From assembly GCA_029556545.1 (NCBI GenBank), contig JAKQEQ010000066.1, positions 1 to 27,500 on the forward strand: 27,500 nucleotides of DNA, in the 5' to 3' direction. Below, in pieces: positions 10,109 through 17,707 of this stretch. The notes beneath the pieces are model-generated. The model was given only the letters and a program-made list of their open reading frames with translations, ran no database searches and was not told where the DNA came from. The number at the start of each line of letters is the position of its first letter. The stretch's first letter is position 1. Origin of the DNA: Candidatus Hydrogenedentota bacterium (GTDB taxonomy: Bacteria > Hydrogenedentota > Hydrogenedentia > Hydrogenedentales > JAGMZX01). The translations under genes were made by a program, and so were the position numbers.

Positions 10109-10148
10109 CGCGCGGCGCCGCGCGGTACGGGAAAAGGATGACGCAGTC

Positions 10149-10640
10149 ATGGATTTGAGTGGTTTGAAGAGCGCTTCAGGCGCGCGCAAGAAACGTAAAC
10201 GGGTCGGTAGGGGCCGCGCTTCGGGGCACGGCAAGACCTGTGGTCGCGGACATAAGGGCCAGAAGTCCCGGTCCGGCGTGACGCTGCGGCCCGGCTTCGA
10301 GGGCGGCCAGATGCCGCTTCACCGACGCCTGCCGAAACGCGGCTTTCACCACGAGAAGCGGTGGCCGACGGCGGTCGTGAATGTCGATACGCTTGAGCGG
10401 ATTTTTGACGACGGCACGGAGGTGACGTCGGCGATGCTGGTCGAGGCGGGCCTGGCGCAGGCGCTTCCGGGCGGTGTAAAGGTGTTGGGCCGGGGCGAGA
10501 TCAAGAGTCGGCTTACGTTGAAAGTGCAGGCGGTGAGTCCGTCCGCGCGGGCGAAGATCGAGGCGGCGGGCGGCAGCGTCGAGATAGTGGCGAACAACGA
10601 GCCGGATGGCGGCGCGCGCGTCCGCGCGCGCAAGGAGTAG
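10149..10640 (+). CDS. rplO: 50S ribosomal protein L15
   Basis: L15 is a late-assembly 23S-binding protein. The 163-residue length is slightly above the usual ~145-150. The basic N-terminal half KKRKRVGRGRASGHGKTCGRGHKGQKSR, then GFEGGQMPLHRRLPKRGF, is diagnostic; the C-terminal domain ends GGSVEIVANN plus a short Arg-rich tail. It lies 40 bp after rpsE, too little for an intervening rpmD, and five bases before secY. Confidence 0.97.
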   Translation: MDLSGLKSASGARKKRKRVGRGRASGHGKTCGRGHKGQKSRSGVTLRPGFEGGQMPLHRRLPKRGFHHEKRWPTAVVNVDTLERIFDDGTEVTSAMLVEAGLAQALPGGVKVLGRGEIKSRLTLKVQAVSPSARAKIEAAGGSVEIVANNEPDGGARVRARKE

Positions 10641-10645
10641 GGCCG

Positions 10646-11974
10646 GTGTCCCAGCCGATTGAAGCCTTCAAAAACGCGTTCAAGATTCCCGAGCTGAAGA
10701 GCCGCATCATTTTCACGCTGCTGATGCTGGCGATCTACCGGCTCGGGTGCCACGTGCCCATGCCGGGCGTGGACGGGGCGGCGCTGGCACGCACGCTGCG
10801 CGACGCGGGCGGTCTCCTCGGGTTCTACGACATGTTCACCGGCGGCGCTTTCGCAAACGCCACGGTGTTCGCCCTCGGGATCATGCCCTACATCACCGCG
10901 TCGATCATCATGTCGCTGCTGGTGCCGGTGATTCCCTCGCTGGAAAACTTGCAGAAATCGGGGCAGGAAGGCCAACGGAAGATCACAGAGTATACGCGCT
11001 ACGGCACCATCGTGTTATGCCTTGTGCAGGGCTTCATGATCTCGCTCTACATGGAGAGTCTCGGCGACGAAATAGTCCCGAGCCAGGGTTGGGGCTTCCG
11101 GTTGATGGCGATCATGACGCTCACGACCGGTACGGCCTTTATCATGTGGCTCGGCGAACAGATCAGCGAGTACGGCGTCGGCAACGGCATGTCGTTGATC
11201 ATCTTCATCAGCATTATCTCGCGCATGCCCAGCGCCGTGTTTAATCTATTCCGCATGCTCGGCAACGACCAAATAAGCATCTTCCAGGCGCTCATCCTGG
11301 TGTTCCTGCTGGTGGTCGTCGTGGCGGGCGCGATTGTGGTCACCACCGGCCAACGGCGCATCCCGGTCCAGTACCCGCGGCAGATTCGCGGCCGCGGCGT
11401 CGTCGGCGGCCAGCGGACCTATCTTCCGTTGCGGGTGAACCAGGCGGGCGTCATCCCGATCATTTTCGCGAGTTCGATCCTCATGCTTCCCGGTTCGCTT
11501 GCCCAGACGGTCAGCGTACCTTGGCTCGAGGCGTTCCTGACGAGCATGTTCGATTGGGCGGGCATCCCCTATAATCTGATGTACGCCGGCCTGATCGTGT
11601 TCTTCTCGTTTTTTTACACGGCCATTACCTTCAATCCGGTGGAAATGGCCGACAACATGAAGAAATACGGCGGCGTCATTGTCGGGGTGCGTCCGGGCAA
11701 AGCGACGGCGGATTACCTGAATCGGGTGATGACGCGCGTTACGTTTGCCGGGTCGATCTTCCTGGCGCTTGTCGCGCTGATGCCGCCGATCGTCTATCGC
11801 TTTCTGGATGTGCCGGACCCGACGATCGTGCAATTCTTCGGCGGTACAAGTCTGTTGATTATGGTCGGCGTTGCCCTGGACACGATCCGGCAGATTGAGC
11901 AGCACCTGATCATGCGCCATTACGACGGCTTCGGTTCCCGCGGCGGGCGTATTCGGGCGCGTCGCGGCTACTGA
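10646..11974 (+). CDS. secY: Protein translocase subunit SecY
   Basis: SecY is the channel of the inner-membrane Sec translocon, exporting unfolded proteins with SecE/SecG and SecA and inserting membrane proteins with SRP/FtsY. The 442-residue length is normal and ten hydrophobic helices can be traced. Family motifs include the N-terminal plug region after HVPMPGVD, GIMPYITASIIMSLLVPVIP, the loop QRRIPVQYPRQ, NQAGVIPIIFASSIL, and the C-terminal YDGFGSRGGRIRARRG. The start is GTG 10646, with AAGGAG inside the rplO end. adk, often next, is missing. Confidence 0.98.
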   Translation: MSQPIEAFKNAFKIPELKSRIIFTLLMLAIYRLGCHVPMPGVDGAALARTLRDAGGLLGFYDMFTGGAFANATVFALGIMPYITASIIMSLLVPVIPSLENLQKSGQEGQRKITEYTRYGTIVLCLVQGFMISLYMESLGDEIVPSQGWGFRLMAIMTLTTGTAFIMWLGEQISEYGVGNGMSLIIFISIISRMPSAVFNLFRMLGNDQISIFQALILVFLLVVVVAGAIVVTTGQRRIPVQYPRQIRGRGVVGGQRTYLPLRVNQAGVIPIIFASSILMLPGSLAQTVSVPWLEAFLTSMFDWAGIPYNLMYAGLIVFFSFFYTAITFNPVEMADNMKKYGGVIVGVRPGKATADYLNRVMTRVTFAGSIFLALVALMPPIVYRFLDVPDPTIVQFFGGTSLLIMVGVALDTIRQIEQHLIMRHYDGFGSRGGRIRARRGY

Positions 11975-11991
11975 CGACAACAGGAAATATC

Positions 11992-12816
11992 ATGCGTGGC
12001 GGTTGGCCAGAGCGAGCCGTTCGGCGGCACGAGGGCGATATGATCGCGATCCGTTCCGAACGCGAGATTGCGCTGCTCCGCAAGGCGAACGAAATTGTGG
12101 CCGAAGTGCACACCGCGCTTGCCGCCATGATCAAGCCGGGCGTGAAAACGCGCGAACTGGACGCCGCGGCGGTCGAGATGATGCGCGAGCGCGGCGCCGC
12201 GTCGGCGTTCCTCGGCTACCGAGGTTACCCGGCCGCAACGTGCATCTCGGTGGACGAGGTGGTCGTGCACGGGATTCCCGGCGATCGCGCGCTCCGGGCT
12301 GGCGAGATAGTGAGCATCGATATCGGCGTGTGCTACAAGGGATATTACGGCGACGCGGCGGTGACGGTCCCCTGCGGGCCAGTGGACGCCGCCCGGCGGC
12401 GTCTCTTGAAGGTGACTGATCGGGCGCTGACCCAGGCGATTTGCGCGGCGCGGTCCGGTAATTACGTCGAGGACATCGCGAGGGCCATCGAGGCCGTCTG
12501 TAATCCCGCGGGCATGGGCATCGTGCGCGATTTCGTGGGACACGGGATCGGCGCGGCCATGCACGAGGAACCGCAGATACCGAACTTTGTGACGGGCGAG
12601 CGCGGGCCGCGACTGCGCAGCGGCATGGTGCTGGCTATCGAGCCGATGGTGAATCTCGGGACGCACAAGGTGCGCGTGCTGCGCGACGGCTGGACCGCCG
12701 TGACGGCCGACGGCAAGCCGAGCGCGCATTTTGAACATTCGGTCGTTGTGCGCGAGGACGGCGGAGAGATTCTCTCCGGCTCGCCCACGTTAATCTGGGG
12801 TCGGGCGGACGATTGA
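11992..12816 (+). CDS. map: Type I methionine aminopeptidase
   Basis: This dinuclear metalloenzyme removes the initiator methionine from nascent proteins. The five metal ligands are visible: D110, D121, H184, E217 and E248, numbered from ATG 11992. The motifs are [33 protein letters not shown] and AIEPM. Two starts are plausible. ATG 11992 follows AGGA and sits 17 bp after secY. ATG 12040 follows GAGG and begins [10 protein letters not shown], which aligns with the usual start of the family, so the first 16 residues may be untranslated. The location after secY fits the spc/alpha junction. Confidence 0.95.
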   Translation: MRGGWPERAVRRHEGDMIAIRSEREIALLRKANEIVAEVHTALAAMIKPGVKTRELDAAAVEMMRERGAASAFLGYRGYPAATCISVDEVVVHGIPGDRALRAGEIVSIDIGVCYKGYYGDAAVTVPCGPVDAARRRLLKVTDRALTQAICAARSGNYVEDIARAIEAVCNPAGMGIVRDFVGHGIGAAMHEEPQIPNFVTGERGPRLRSGMVLAIEPMVNLGTHKVRVLRDGWTAVTADGKPSAHFEHSVVVREDGGEILSGSPTLIWGRADD

Positions 12817-12847
12817 TTCCGCCGGACGCCCACGAGGAGTAGAGGCC

Positions 12848-12961
12848 ATGAAGATACGGACATCCGTGAAGAAGATTTGCGAGAAGTGCCGCATAATCCG
12901 GCGGCACGGCCGCATCCGGGTGATCTGCGAGAACCCGAAGCACAAGCAACGGCAAGGCTAA
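12848..12961 (+). CDS. rpmJ: 50S ribosomal protein L36
   Basis: L36 is the smallest large-subunit protein. The reading frame of 37 residues begins [15 protein letters not shown] and ends [10 protein letters not shown]11, C14, C27 and H32 form the zinc site, so this is the zinc-binding (C+) form. It has a recognisable ribosome binding site (GAGG) and lies 31 bp after map and 18 bp before rpsM. infA, which commonly precedes rpmJ, is absent. Confidence 0.96.
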   Translation: MKIRTSVKKICEKCRIIRRHGRIRVICENPKHKQRQG

Positions 12962-12979
12962 ACGAGGAGAAGAAGACTC

Positions 12980-13345
12980 ATGGCACGAGTTGTCGGCATC
13001 GACTTGCCCCGTGACCGGCGCGTGGACGCCGGGCTCCAGGCTATTTACGGCATCGGGCCGGCCCGGGCGCGCAAGGTGTTGGAGGTAACGGGAATAGCGC
13101 CGGAGACGCGGGTGCGCGAACTGACGGACGAACAGGTCAGCCAGCTTTCGACGGCTATCCAGGCGACCTACAAGGTCGAGGGCGACTTGCGCCGCGAAGT
13201 GGCGGCGAACATCAAGCGCCTGATGGACATCAACTGCTACCGCGGTCTCCGCCACAAGCGGGGCCTGCCCGTGCACGGCCAGCGCACGCACACAAACGCG
13301 CGCACGCGTAAAGGGCCGCGCCGCACGGCGATTAAGAAGAAATAA
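12980..13345 (+). CDS. rpsM: 30S ribosomal protein S13
   Basis: S13 sits at the top of the 30S head and bridges to L5. The 121-residue length is normal. Motifs are [28 protein letters not shown], the [29 protein letters not shown] stretch and the basic tail [17 protein letters not shown]. It begins the alpha operon. The start ATG 12980 follows AGGAGAAG. Confidence 0.98.
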   Translation: MARVVGIDLPRDRRVDAGLQAIYGIGPARARKVLEVTGIAPETRVRELTDEQVSQLSTAIQATYKVEGDLRREVAANIKRLMDINCYRGLRHKRGLPVHGQRTHTNARTRKGPRRTAIKKK

Positions 13346-13362
13346 AGAGGAGGCGATCACCT

Positions 13363-13764
13363 GTGGCCAAGGAAAAGCGGAAAAGCGTGAAGGGGAAAAA
13401 GCGGCGCGTCGCGCTCAATGTTACTTCCGGCGTTGCGCACGTCCAAGCCACCTTCAACAACACGATCATCTCGATTACCGACCCGCAAGGGAACGTCATC
13501 GCGTGGTCGAGCGCCGGACAGTGCGGATTCTCGGGTTCCCGAAAGAGCACGGCCTTTGCGGCGCAGGTGGCCGCCGAGGCCGCCGCCCGCAAGGCGATGG
13601 ACGTCGGACTGCGCGAGGTGCGGGTGCACGTCAACGGGCCGGGCGCCGGACGCGAGTCCGCCATTCGCGCGATTCAGGCCGCCGGTCTGAACGTGACCCT
13701 GATCCGGGACGTGACGAGCATCCCGCACAACGGTTGTCGTCCGCCGAAGCGCCGTCGGGTCTGA
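13363..13764 (+). CDS. rpsK: 30S ribosomal protein S11
   Basis: S11 lies on the 30S platform near the mRNA Shine-Dalgarno helix. The 133-residue length is normal. Motifs include [23 protein letters not shown], the [18 protein letters not shown] stretch, [18 protein letters not shown] and the C-terminal [18 protein letters not shown]. The start is GTG 13363 after AGAGGAGG. rpsD, which normally follows, is missing; an 81-bp gap leads straight to rpoA. Confidence 0.98.
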   Translation: MAKEKRKSVKGKKRRVALNVTSGVAHVQATFNNTIISITDPQGNVIAWSSAGQCGFSGSRKSTAFAAQVAAEAAARKAMDVGLREVRVHVNGPGAGRESAIRAIQAAGLNVTLIRDVTSIPHNGCRPPKRRRV

Positions 13765-13845
13765 GGACCCGCCGGGACGGCGTCGGTTCATGCAGCGACG
13801 GGGAAGGAAGCGAAACGCAACGGCCCATGGCGAAAGGCAGCACCG

Positions 13846-14874
13846 ATGATTGAAAAAGAATTCACCATACCCAAGTTCGTGAAGCTGGAAGACGGCGCGA
13901 CCGATCGGTACGCCCGCGTCACGGTCGAGCCGTTCGAGCGGGGCTACGGCACCACCGTCGGCAACGCGCTGCGGCGGGTTCTGTTGGCGTCTCTCGAGGG
14001 GTCCGGCGTGACGGCCATCCGTTTCGAGGGCATCCCGCACGAATTCTCGGCGATCCCGGGCATCCGCGAAGACGTCACCGACGTGGTCCTGAACCTCAAG
14101 AAGTGTCAGATTCGCCTCAATCGCGACGAATCCCTCATCTTCTCGTTCAGCCACAAGGGTGAAGGCCCCGTTACCGCGGGGCAACTCTTCAAGGGGACAG
14201 AGGTTAACGTGTTCAACCCAGACCACGTGATCTTCACGGCGACCGCGAAGAGCGCCAAGATCGATATGGAGATCAAGGTGGCCCGCGGGCGCGGTTACGT
14301 GACCGCCGAGCATTTCGAGCTCGAACACGCACCACTCGGGACCATCTATCTCGACGCCAATTTCTCGCCCGTGACCAAGGTCAATTTCCAGGTCGAGGAC
14401 GCGCGCGTCGGGCAGATGACCGACTACGACCGATTGATCCTCGATATTCATACGAACGGCTCGATTACGCCAGAGAAGGCCATCGAGGAAGCCGCGACCC
14501 TGCTCATCGACCACCTTAAGATCTTCGTCAAGCGCGAAGCGGAATTCGGGGCCGGCGAGGGCTTCAGCCTGCCGGAGGACCCGGAACTGCTGCGCAAGCT
14601 CGCGAAGCCGGTGGATGAGTTGGACCTGAGCGTGCGCGCCGCGAATTGCCTGCGTTCGGAGAACATCCGCACCGTGGGCGGCTTGGTGGCGCGCGAAGAA
14701 AGCGAGATGCTGCAGTTGCACAACTTCGGCAAGAAGAGCCTGGACGAGATCAAGAGCATTCTCGCCGCGATGGGCCTCAGCCTCGGCATGAAGGTGGGCG
14801 CACTGCCCTCCGAGGAACCGGAGGACTTCGGGCCCGCGGCGGAAGAACTAACGATCAGTGAGGAAGAAGAATGA
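13846..14874 (+). CDS. rpoA: RNA polymerase alpha subunit
   Basis: The alpha dimer nucleates RNA polymerase assembly, and its C-terminal domain contacts UP elements and activators. The 342-residue length is near normal. The N-terminal domain (about 1-235) shows [30 protein letters not shown]; the C-terminal domain (about 255-320) shows [24 protein letters not shown] and [23 protein letters not shown]. It ends in an acidic tail. The stop overlaps the rplQ ATG by four bases. Confidence 0.98.
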   Translation: MIEKEFTIPKFVKLEDGATDRYARVTVEPFERGYGTTVGNALRRVLLASLEGSGVTAIRFEGIPHEFSAIPGIREDVTDVVLNLKKCQIRLNRDESLIFSFSHKGEGPVTAGQLFKGTEVNVFNPDHVIFTATAKSAKIDMEIKVARGRGYVTAEHFELEHAPLGTIYLDANFSPVTKVNFQVEDARVGQMTDYDRLILDIHTNGSITPEKAIEEAATLLIDHLKIFVKREAEFGAGEGFSLPEDPELLRKLAKPVDELDLSVRAANCLRSENIRTVGGLVAREESEMLQLHNFGKKSLDEIKSILAAMGLSLGMKVGALPSEEPEDFGPAAEELTISEEEE

Positions 14875-15245
14875 GGCACAGAAAAGCAGGCCGGCGGCTC
14901 GGGCGTCAGATGTCGCATCGCAAGGCGACGATGAACGCGCTTGCCCTTGCTCTATTCAAATATCGCGCCATCGAGACCGGTGTGGCCAAGGCCAAGGAAC
15001 TTCGCCGTTTCGCCGAGCCGTTGATTACGTTGGCCAAGGTCGATTCCGTCCACAACCGGCGCCAAGCATTCGCCGTGCTGCGCGATCGCGACGTGGTCGC
15101 CAAGCTCTTCACCGAGATTGCGCCGGCCTTCGCCGACCGGCCCGGCGGTTATACGCGTATCTTGCGGACCGGCCATCGCGTGGGCGACAAGGCTGAGTTG
15201 GCCCGCATCGAACTGGTCGAACTCGGCGAAGCCGCCGAGGGCTGA
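14871..15245 (+). CDS. rplQ: 50S ribosomal protein L17
   Basis: L17 lies near the exit tunnel. The 124-residue length is normal. It begins [20 protein letters not shown], then [21 protein letters not shown] and the C-terminal [26 protein letters not shown], all diagnostic. It is the last gene of the ribosomal cluster. No strong U-run terminator was found in the 73-bp gap after it. Confidence 0.98.
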   Translation: MRHRKAGRRLGRQMSHRKATMNALALALFKYRAIETGVAKAKELRRFAEPLITLAKVDSVHNRRQAFAVLRDRDVVAKLFTEIAPAFADRPGGYTRILRTGHRVGDKAELARIELVELGEAAEG

Positions 15246-15318
15246 GTCCCGCGTCTTGGCGCGGTAGTGCGGGCGCCCGGCGAACGGACGCCTTCGCGCC
15301 GTCTGGAGGGCCGCCAAC

Positions 15319-16089
15319 GTGTCGAACATCGGCATCGCCCTGCAACTCTACACGGTCCGCGAGCCTGCGGCTCGCGACCTCCACGGCACGCTGCGCCGCT
15401 GCCGAGAGGCGGGCTTTGACTACGTTCAGTGGAGCGGCATGCCCGACCTGATGGCGCCCGAAATCCACGATGCCCTTGAACAAGCCGGCCTCAAGGCCAT
15501 CGCCGCCCATTGCGCGGTCGAACCCCTCGAACAGGACTTCGACGCCGTCGTCGCGTTCTGGCGCGCCATCGGCGTGCCGGATCTTGCCCCAGGAGGCATG
15601 ATGGACGACTGCCGCGACTCGATCGACGCGTGGCGGCGCGGCGCGGCGCGGCTCGACGCCCTCGGCGCACGGCTCCGCGACGCCGGTATGCGGCTCTCGT
15701 ACCACAACCACGCCTTCGAACTCGAATGCTTCCCGGCAGACCCACGAGCAAGACTGGACATCCTGTACGAAGAGACCGCCCCGGACCGGCTCTATGCCGA
15801 GTTCGATACCGCGTGGCTCGCCGTCGCCGGCGCGGACCCCGCGGCCTATATCCGCAAGTACGCAGGCCGTTGCCCCCTCCTGCACGTCAAGGACCTGGCC
15901 CCCGCCCCCGACGCCGCGGGAAACCCGGTGTTTACCCCCCTCGGTCAGGGCACGTTGGACTGGCCCGCCGTCTTCGACGCCGCCGAAGAGGCCGCCGTCG
16001 AGTGGTACATCTACGAACAGGACACCTGTGACGGCGATGTTTTCGACGCGCTCCATATCAGCTACGAATTCCTGGCGGCGCACGCGTGA
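15319..16089 (+). CDS. Sugar phosphate isomerase/epimerase-like TIM-barrel protein
   Basis: This belongs to the xylose-isomerase-like TIM barrel superfamily (AP endonuclease 2 fold), whose members isomerise or epimerise sugars, keto-sugars or inositols with a divalent metal. Visible features: IALQLYTVRE at the first strand, YHNH at 128-131, FDT at 162-164, HVKD at 189-192, LGQGTLDW near 208-215 and a late E233. These match the metal and substrate residues of the superfamily. The 256-residue length is typical. There is no signal peptide, so it is cytoplasmic. The start is GTG 15319 after GGAGGG. The substrate cannot be told from sequence or neighbours. Confidence 0.85.
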   Translation: MSNIGIALQLYTVREPAARDLHGTLRRCREAGFDYVQWSGMPDLMAPEIHDALEQAGLKAIAAHCAVEPLEQDFDAVVAFWRAIGVPDLAPGGMMDDCRDSIDAWRRGAARLDALGARLRDAGMRLSYHNHAFELECFPADPRARLDILYEETAPDRLYAEFDTAWLAVAGADPAAYIRKYAGRCPLLHVKDLAPAPDAAGNPVFTPLGQGTLDWPAVFDAAEEAAVEWYIYEQDTCDGDVFDALHISYEFLAAHA

Positions 16090-16125
16090 GCGATTGCCGC
16101 GGCGCGTGGCCGGTACCGGCGCGAA

Positions 16126-16154
16126 TTGCCGAAGACGCCGCGCCTTGATAAGAT
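16126..16154 (+). promoter_or_regulatory. Candidate sigma70-type promoter for the HD-GYP-like gene
   Basis: TTGCCG (16126-16131) and TAAGAT (16149-16154) are separated by 17 bp and lie about 40 bp upstream of the preferred start at 16195. Both boxes match the consensus at four of six positions. A perfect 12-bp palindrome, GCCGGTACCGGC, lies just upstream. Confidence 0.4.
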
Positions 16155-16194
16155 GGCTCGCGGAAGATTCGTCTCCTATCGAAAGGGCTCGGCC

Positions 16195-16971
16195 ATGTTG
16201 AAGCGCATTCTTGTCATTGGCGACGTGCCGGAGGCGGCGGGAAAATTCGCCGCCGGCGCACGCCGCAAGGATCTGGTGGTCCACGAGGCGCAACAGGGCG
16301 ACCGACTGCCGGATGCCGCCGTGGCGTTGTTGGCCGCGGGGACGAAGCAGGCGGAACTGCTCAAGACCACGGTTACACTCGGGAACCGATATCAGGCCGT
16401 GTTGCTGCTTCTCGGTCAGGCGCTCGACGCCCGCGAGGGCAAACCGCCGGGCACGACCGAGCGCGTCCACGAACATGCGTCGCGTTTCGCGCAGGCGCTC
16501 GAGCTCGACGACGATGACCGGATTGCCCTCGAGCACGCGGGGTACCTGTCGGAGATTGGGAAGCTGCGGATCGGCAATGAAGTCCTCATCAAGAAGTCGC
16601 TCTTGACCTACGACGAGTGGACTCTGATCCAGTCGCACACGACGCTCGGCGCGGAACTCCTGCGGGAATCGGACGTGTTCATCGAGTGCGCCGACATCGT
16701 GCGGTGTCACCACGAGTGCTACGACGGCACAGGGTATCCCGCGCGGATCGAGCGCGACGCGATCCCGCGTCTCTCGCGCGCGATGCGCATCATCGACGTG
16801 TATTGCGCCATGACGACGCCGCGCCTCTACCGGAAGGGGTTCAGCACGCACGACCAGGCTGTCGCCTACCTCGAAAGCGAGCGCGGAAAGCATTTCGACC
16901 CCGAACTGCTTGACGTGTTCATCAAGAAGAAGGTCGGCAAGCCGTTCGTGGCACCGGCGTCCCGCCCGTGA
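16195..16971 (+). CDS. Degenerate HD-GYP-domain protein
   Basis: HD-GYP proteins are metal-dependent c-di-GMP phosphodiesterases. Residues 85-245 follow that fold: VHEHASRFAQAL, YLSEIGKLRI, the SH at 147-148, ADIVRCHHECYDGTGYP at 166-182, and the RIIDVYCAMTT / RLYRKGFS / HFDPELLDVF end. The defining HD dyad (normally LHDIGK) reads LSEIGK (S119, E120), and the later F-D-A motif reads Y-C-A, so catalysis is doubtful. The first 80 residues resemble no domain I can name. The start ATG 16195 follows AAAGGG and gives MLKRILVIGD; in-frame starts at 16126 and 16153 are less likely because a promoter-like sequence spans them. The last codons come from a dispersed repeat (16952-16970). Confidence 0.75.
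   Translation: MLKRILVIGDVPEAAGKFAAGARRKDLVVHEAQQGDRLPDAAVALLAAGTKQAELLKTTVTLGNRYQAVLLLLGQALDAREGKPPGTTERVHEHASRFAQALELDDDDRIALEHAGYLSEIGKLRIGNEVLIKKSLLTYDEWTLIQSHTTLGAELLRESDVFIECADIVRCHHECYDGTGYPARIERDAIPRLSRAMRIIDVYCAMTTPRLYRKGFSTHDQAVAYLESERGKHFDPELLDVFIKKKVGKPFVAPASRP
16952..16970. repeat. Second copy of the CACGGGCGGGACGCC palindromic repeat
   Basis: Read on the minus strand, this 19-mer is CACGGGCGGGACGCCGGTG, which differs at one base from the palindrome at 4092-4110. It forms the last codons of the HD-GYP-like gene, encoding the end of the APASRP tail. Confidence 0.6.
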
Positions 16972-16979
16972 CGGAAAAC

Positions 16980-16998
16980 CGTGGGCAATGCGCCCACG
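16980..16998. terminator. Hairpin between convergent genes
   Basis: CGTGGGC and GCCCACG form a perfect 7-bp stem around the loop AATGC, between the HD-GYP-like gene (plus) and the thioredoxin-fold gene (minus). The position suits a two-way terminator, though there is no clear T-run on either side. Confidence 0.4.
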
Positions 16999-17019
16999 CC
17001 GGCGTGACGCCGCGGCGGG

Positions 17020-17595
17020 CTATTCCGCCGTCAGCCGTGCCAGCAAATCCGCGACGACGGGCGCATCCCACCGCGCGCTGCCCAGGTGCTTGAACGCGAT
17101 GCGGCCATCCCGCGCGATGATGTACGTCACGGGGACGGCGTCGTCGTCGAAAGGCGCGGGCCGCGTCCCATCGTGGAGGTAGACCGGCGCCTTCAGGTCG
17201 TATTCGGCGATGATGCGCGGCACGTCGTCGAAGCCCCCGCGCGCGATGCACGCGAACACGACGCCCTGTTCCGCGAACTGCTCGTGGAGGCGGCTAATCG
17301 CCTCGAGTTCGGTCAGGCACGCGTAACAATCGCCGCTCCACAGGTGCAGGAAGACCGGCCCGCCTTCGAGCGCGCGCATGTCGAAGACCGTCCCCGTGAC
17401 GGTCTTCACTTCCCAGTTGTAGTCCGCCCGCGCGTCAATCAGGATGGGTGGCGGCTGCAGCTGTTTCGAGGCCAGGCGGATGATCGGGTCCTTGAAGAGG
17501 TACACGGCGGCCACTGCGCCGCCGACGGCCAGCGCCACACCGAGTACCGTTCCCGTGAAACACCCGAAAACAAACAACCTGCCTGGTCGCGCCAC
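17020..17595 (-). CDS. Membrane-anchored thioredoxin-fold (TlpA/ResA-like) protein
   Basis: This is a 191-residue protein with one N-terminal membrane helix (about residues 8-34) and an extracytoplasmic thioredoxin fold. The active site is SGDCYAC, with C90 and C93 as the redox pair, and the cis-proline is in AVPVTYII (P155). TlpA/ResA relatives reduce disulfides outside the membrane, for instance in cytochrome c maturation. No cytochrome biogenesis gene lies nearby, so the partner is unknown. The start is GTG, with GGAGGT eight bases upstream. The CYAC dipeptide is not the usual CxPC of ResA. It is convergent with the HD-GYP-like gene. Confidence 0.8.
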   Translation of the reverse strand: MARPGRLFVFGCFTGTVLGVALAVGGAVAAVYLFKDPIIRLASKQLQPPPILIDARADYNWEVKTVTGTVFDMRALEGGPVFLHLWSGDCYACLTELEAISRLHEQFAEQGVVFACIARGGFDDVPRIIAEYDLKAPVYLHDGTRPAPFDDDAVPVTYIIARDGRIAFKHLGSARWDAPVVADLLARLTAE

Positions 17596-17633
17596 TGAAC
17601 AACACCTCCATTTTTGTTGCGCCGTGTGGCGGG

Positions 17634-17647
17634 CGGGGCGTGCCCCG
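17634..17647. repeat. Short GC palindrome CGGGG-CGTG-CCCCG
   Basis: A perfect 5-bp inverted repeat with a 4-nt loop lies downstream of rarA and upstream of the thioredoxin-fold gene. It could act as a terminator for rarA transcripts but lacks a T-run, and it resembles the other GC palindromes in the window. Confidence 0.35.
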
Positions 17648-17656
17648 TCCGGCCTC

Positions 17657-17689
17657 TGGACGTTATGGACGCTTTGGACGTTATGGACA
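17657..17689. repeat. Tandem 9-bp repeat TGGACGTTA
   Basis: Three full units (TGGACGTTA, TGGACGCTT, TGGACGTTA) and a partial fourth (TGGACA) lie end to end, just downstream of the rarA stop. The array is non-coding. Confidence 0.75.
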
Positions 17690-17707
17690 GAAGACGAGTC
17701 CCCGCCC

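Noticed and set aside
10109-10148. A remnant of rpmD between rpsE and rplO
   Set aside because: Only 40 bp, mostly a CGCGGCGCCGCG palindrome and a ribosome binding site; nothing resembles L30.
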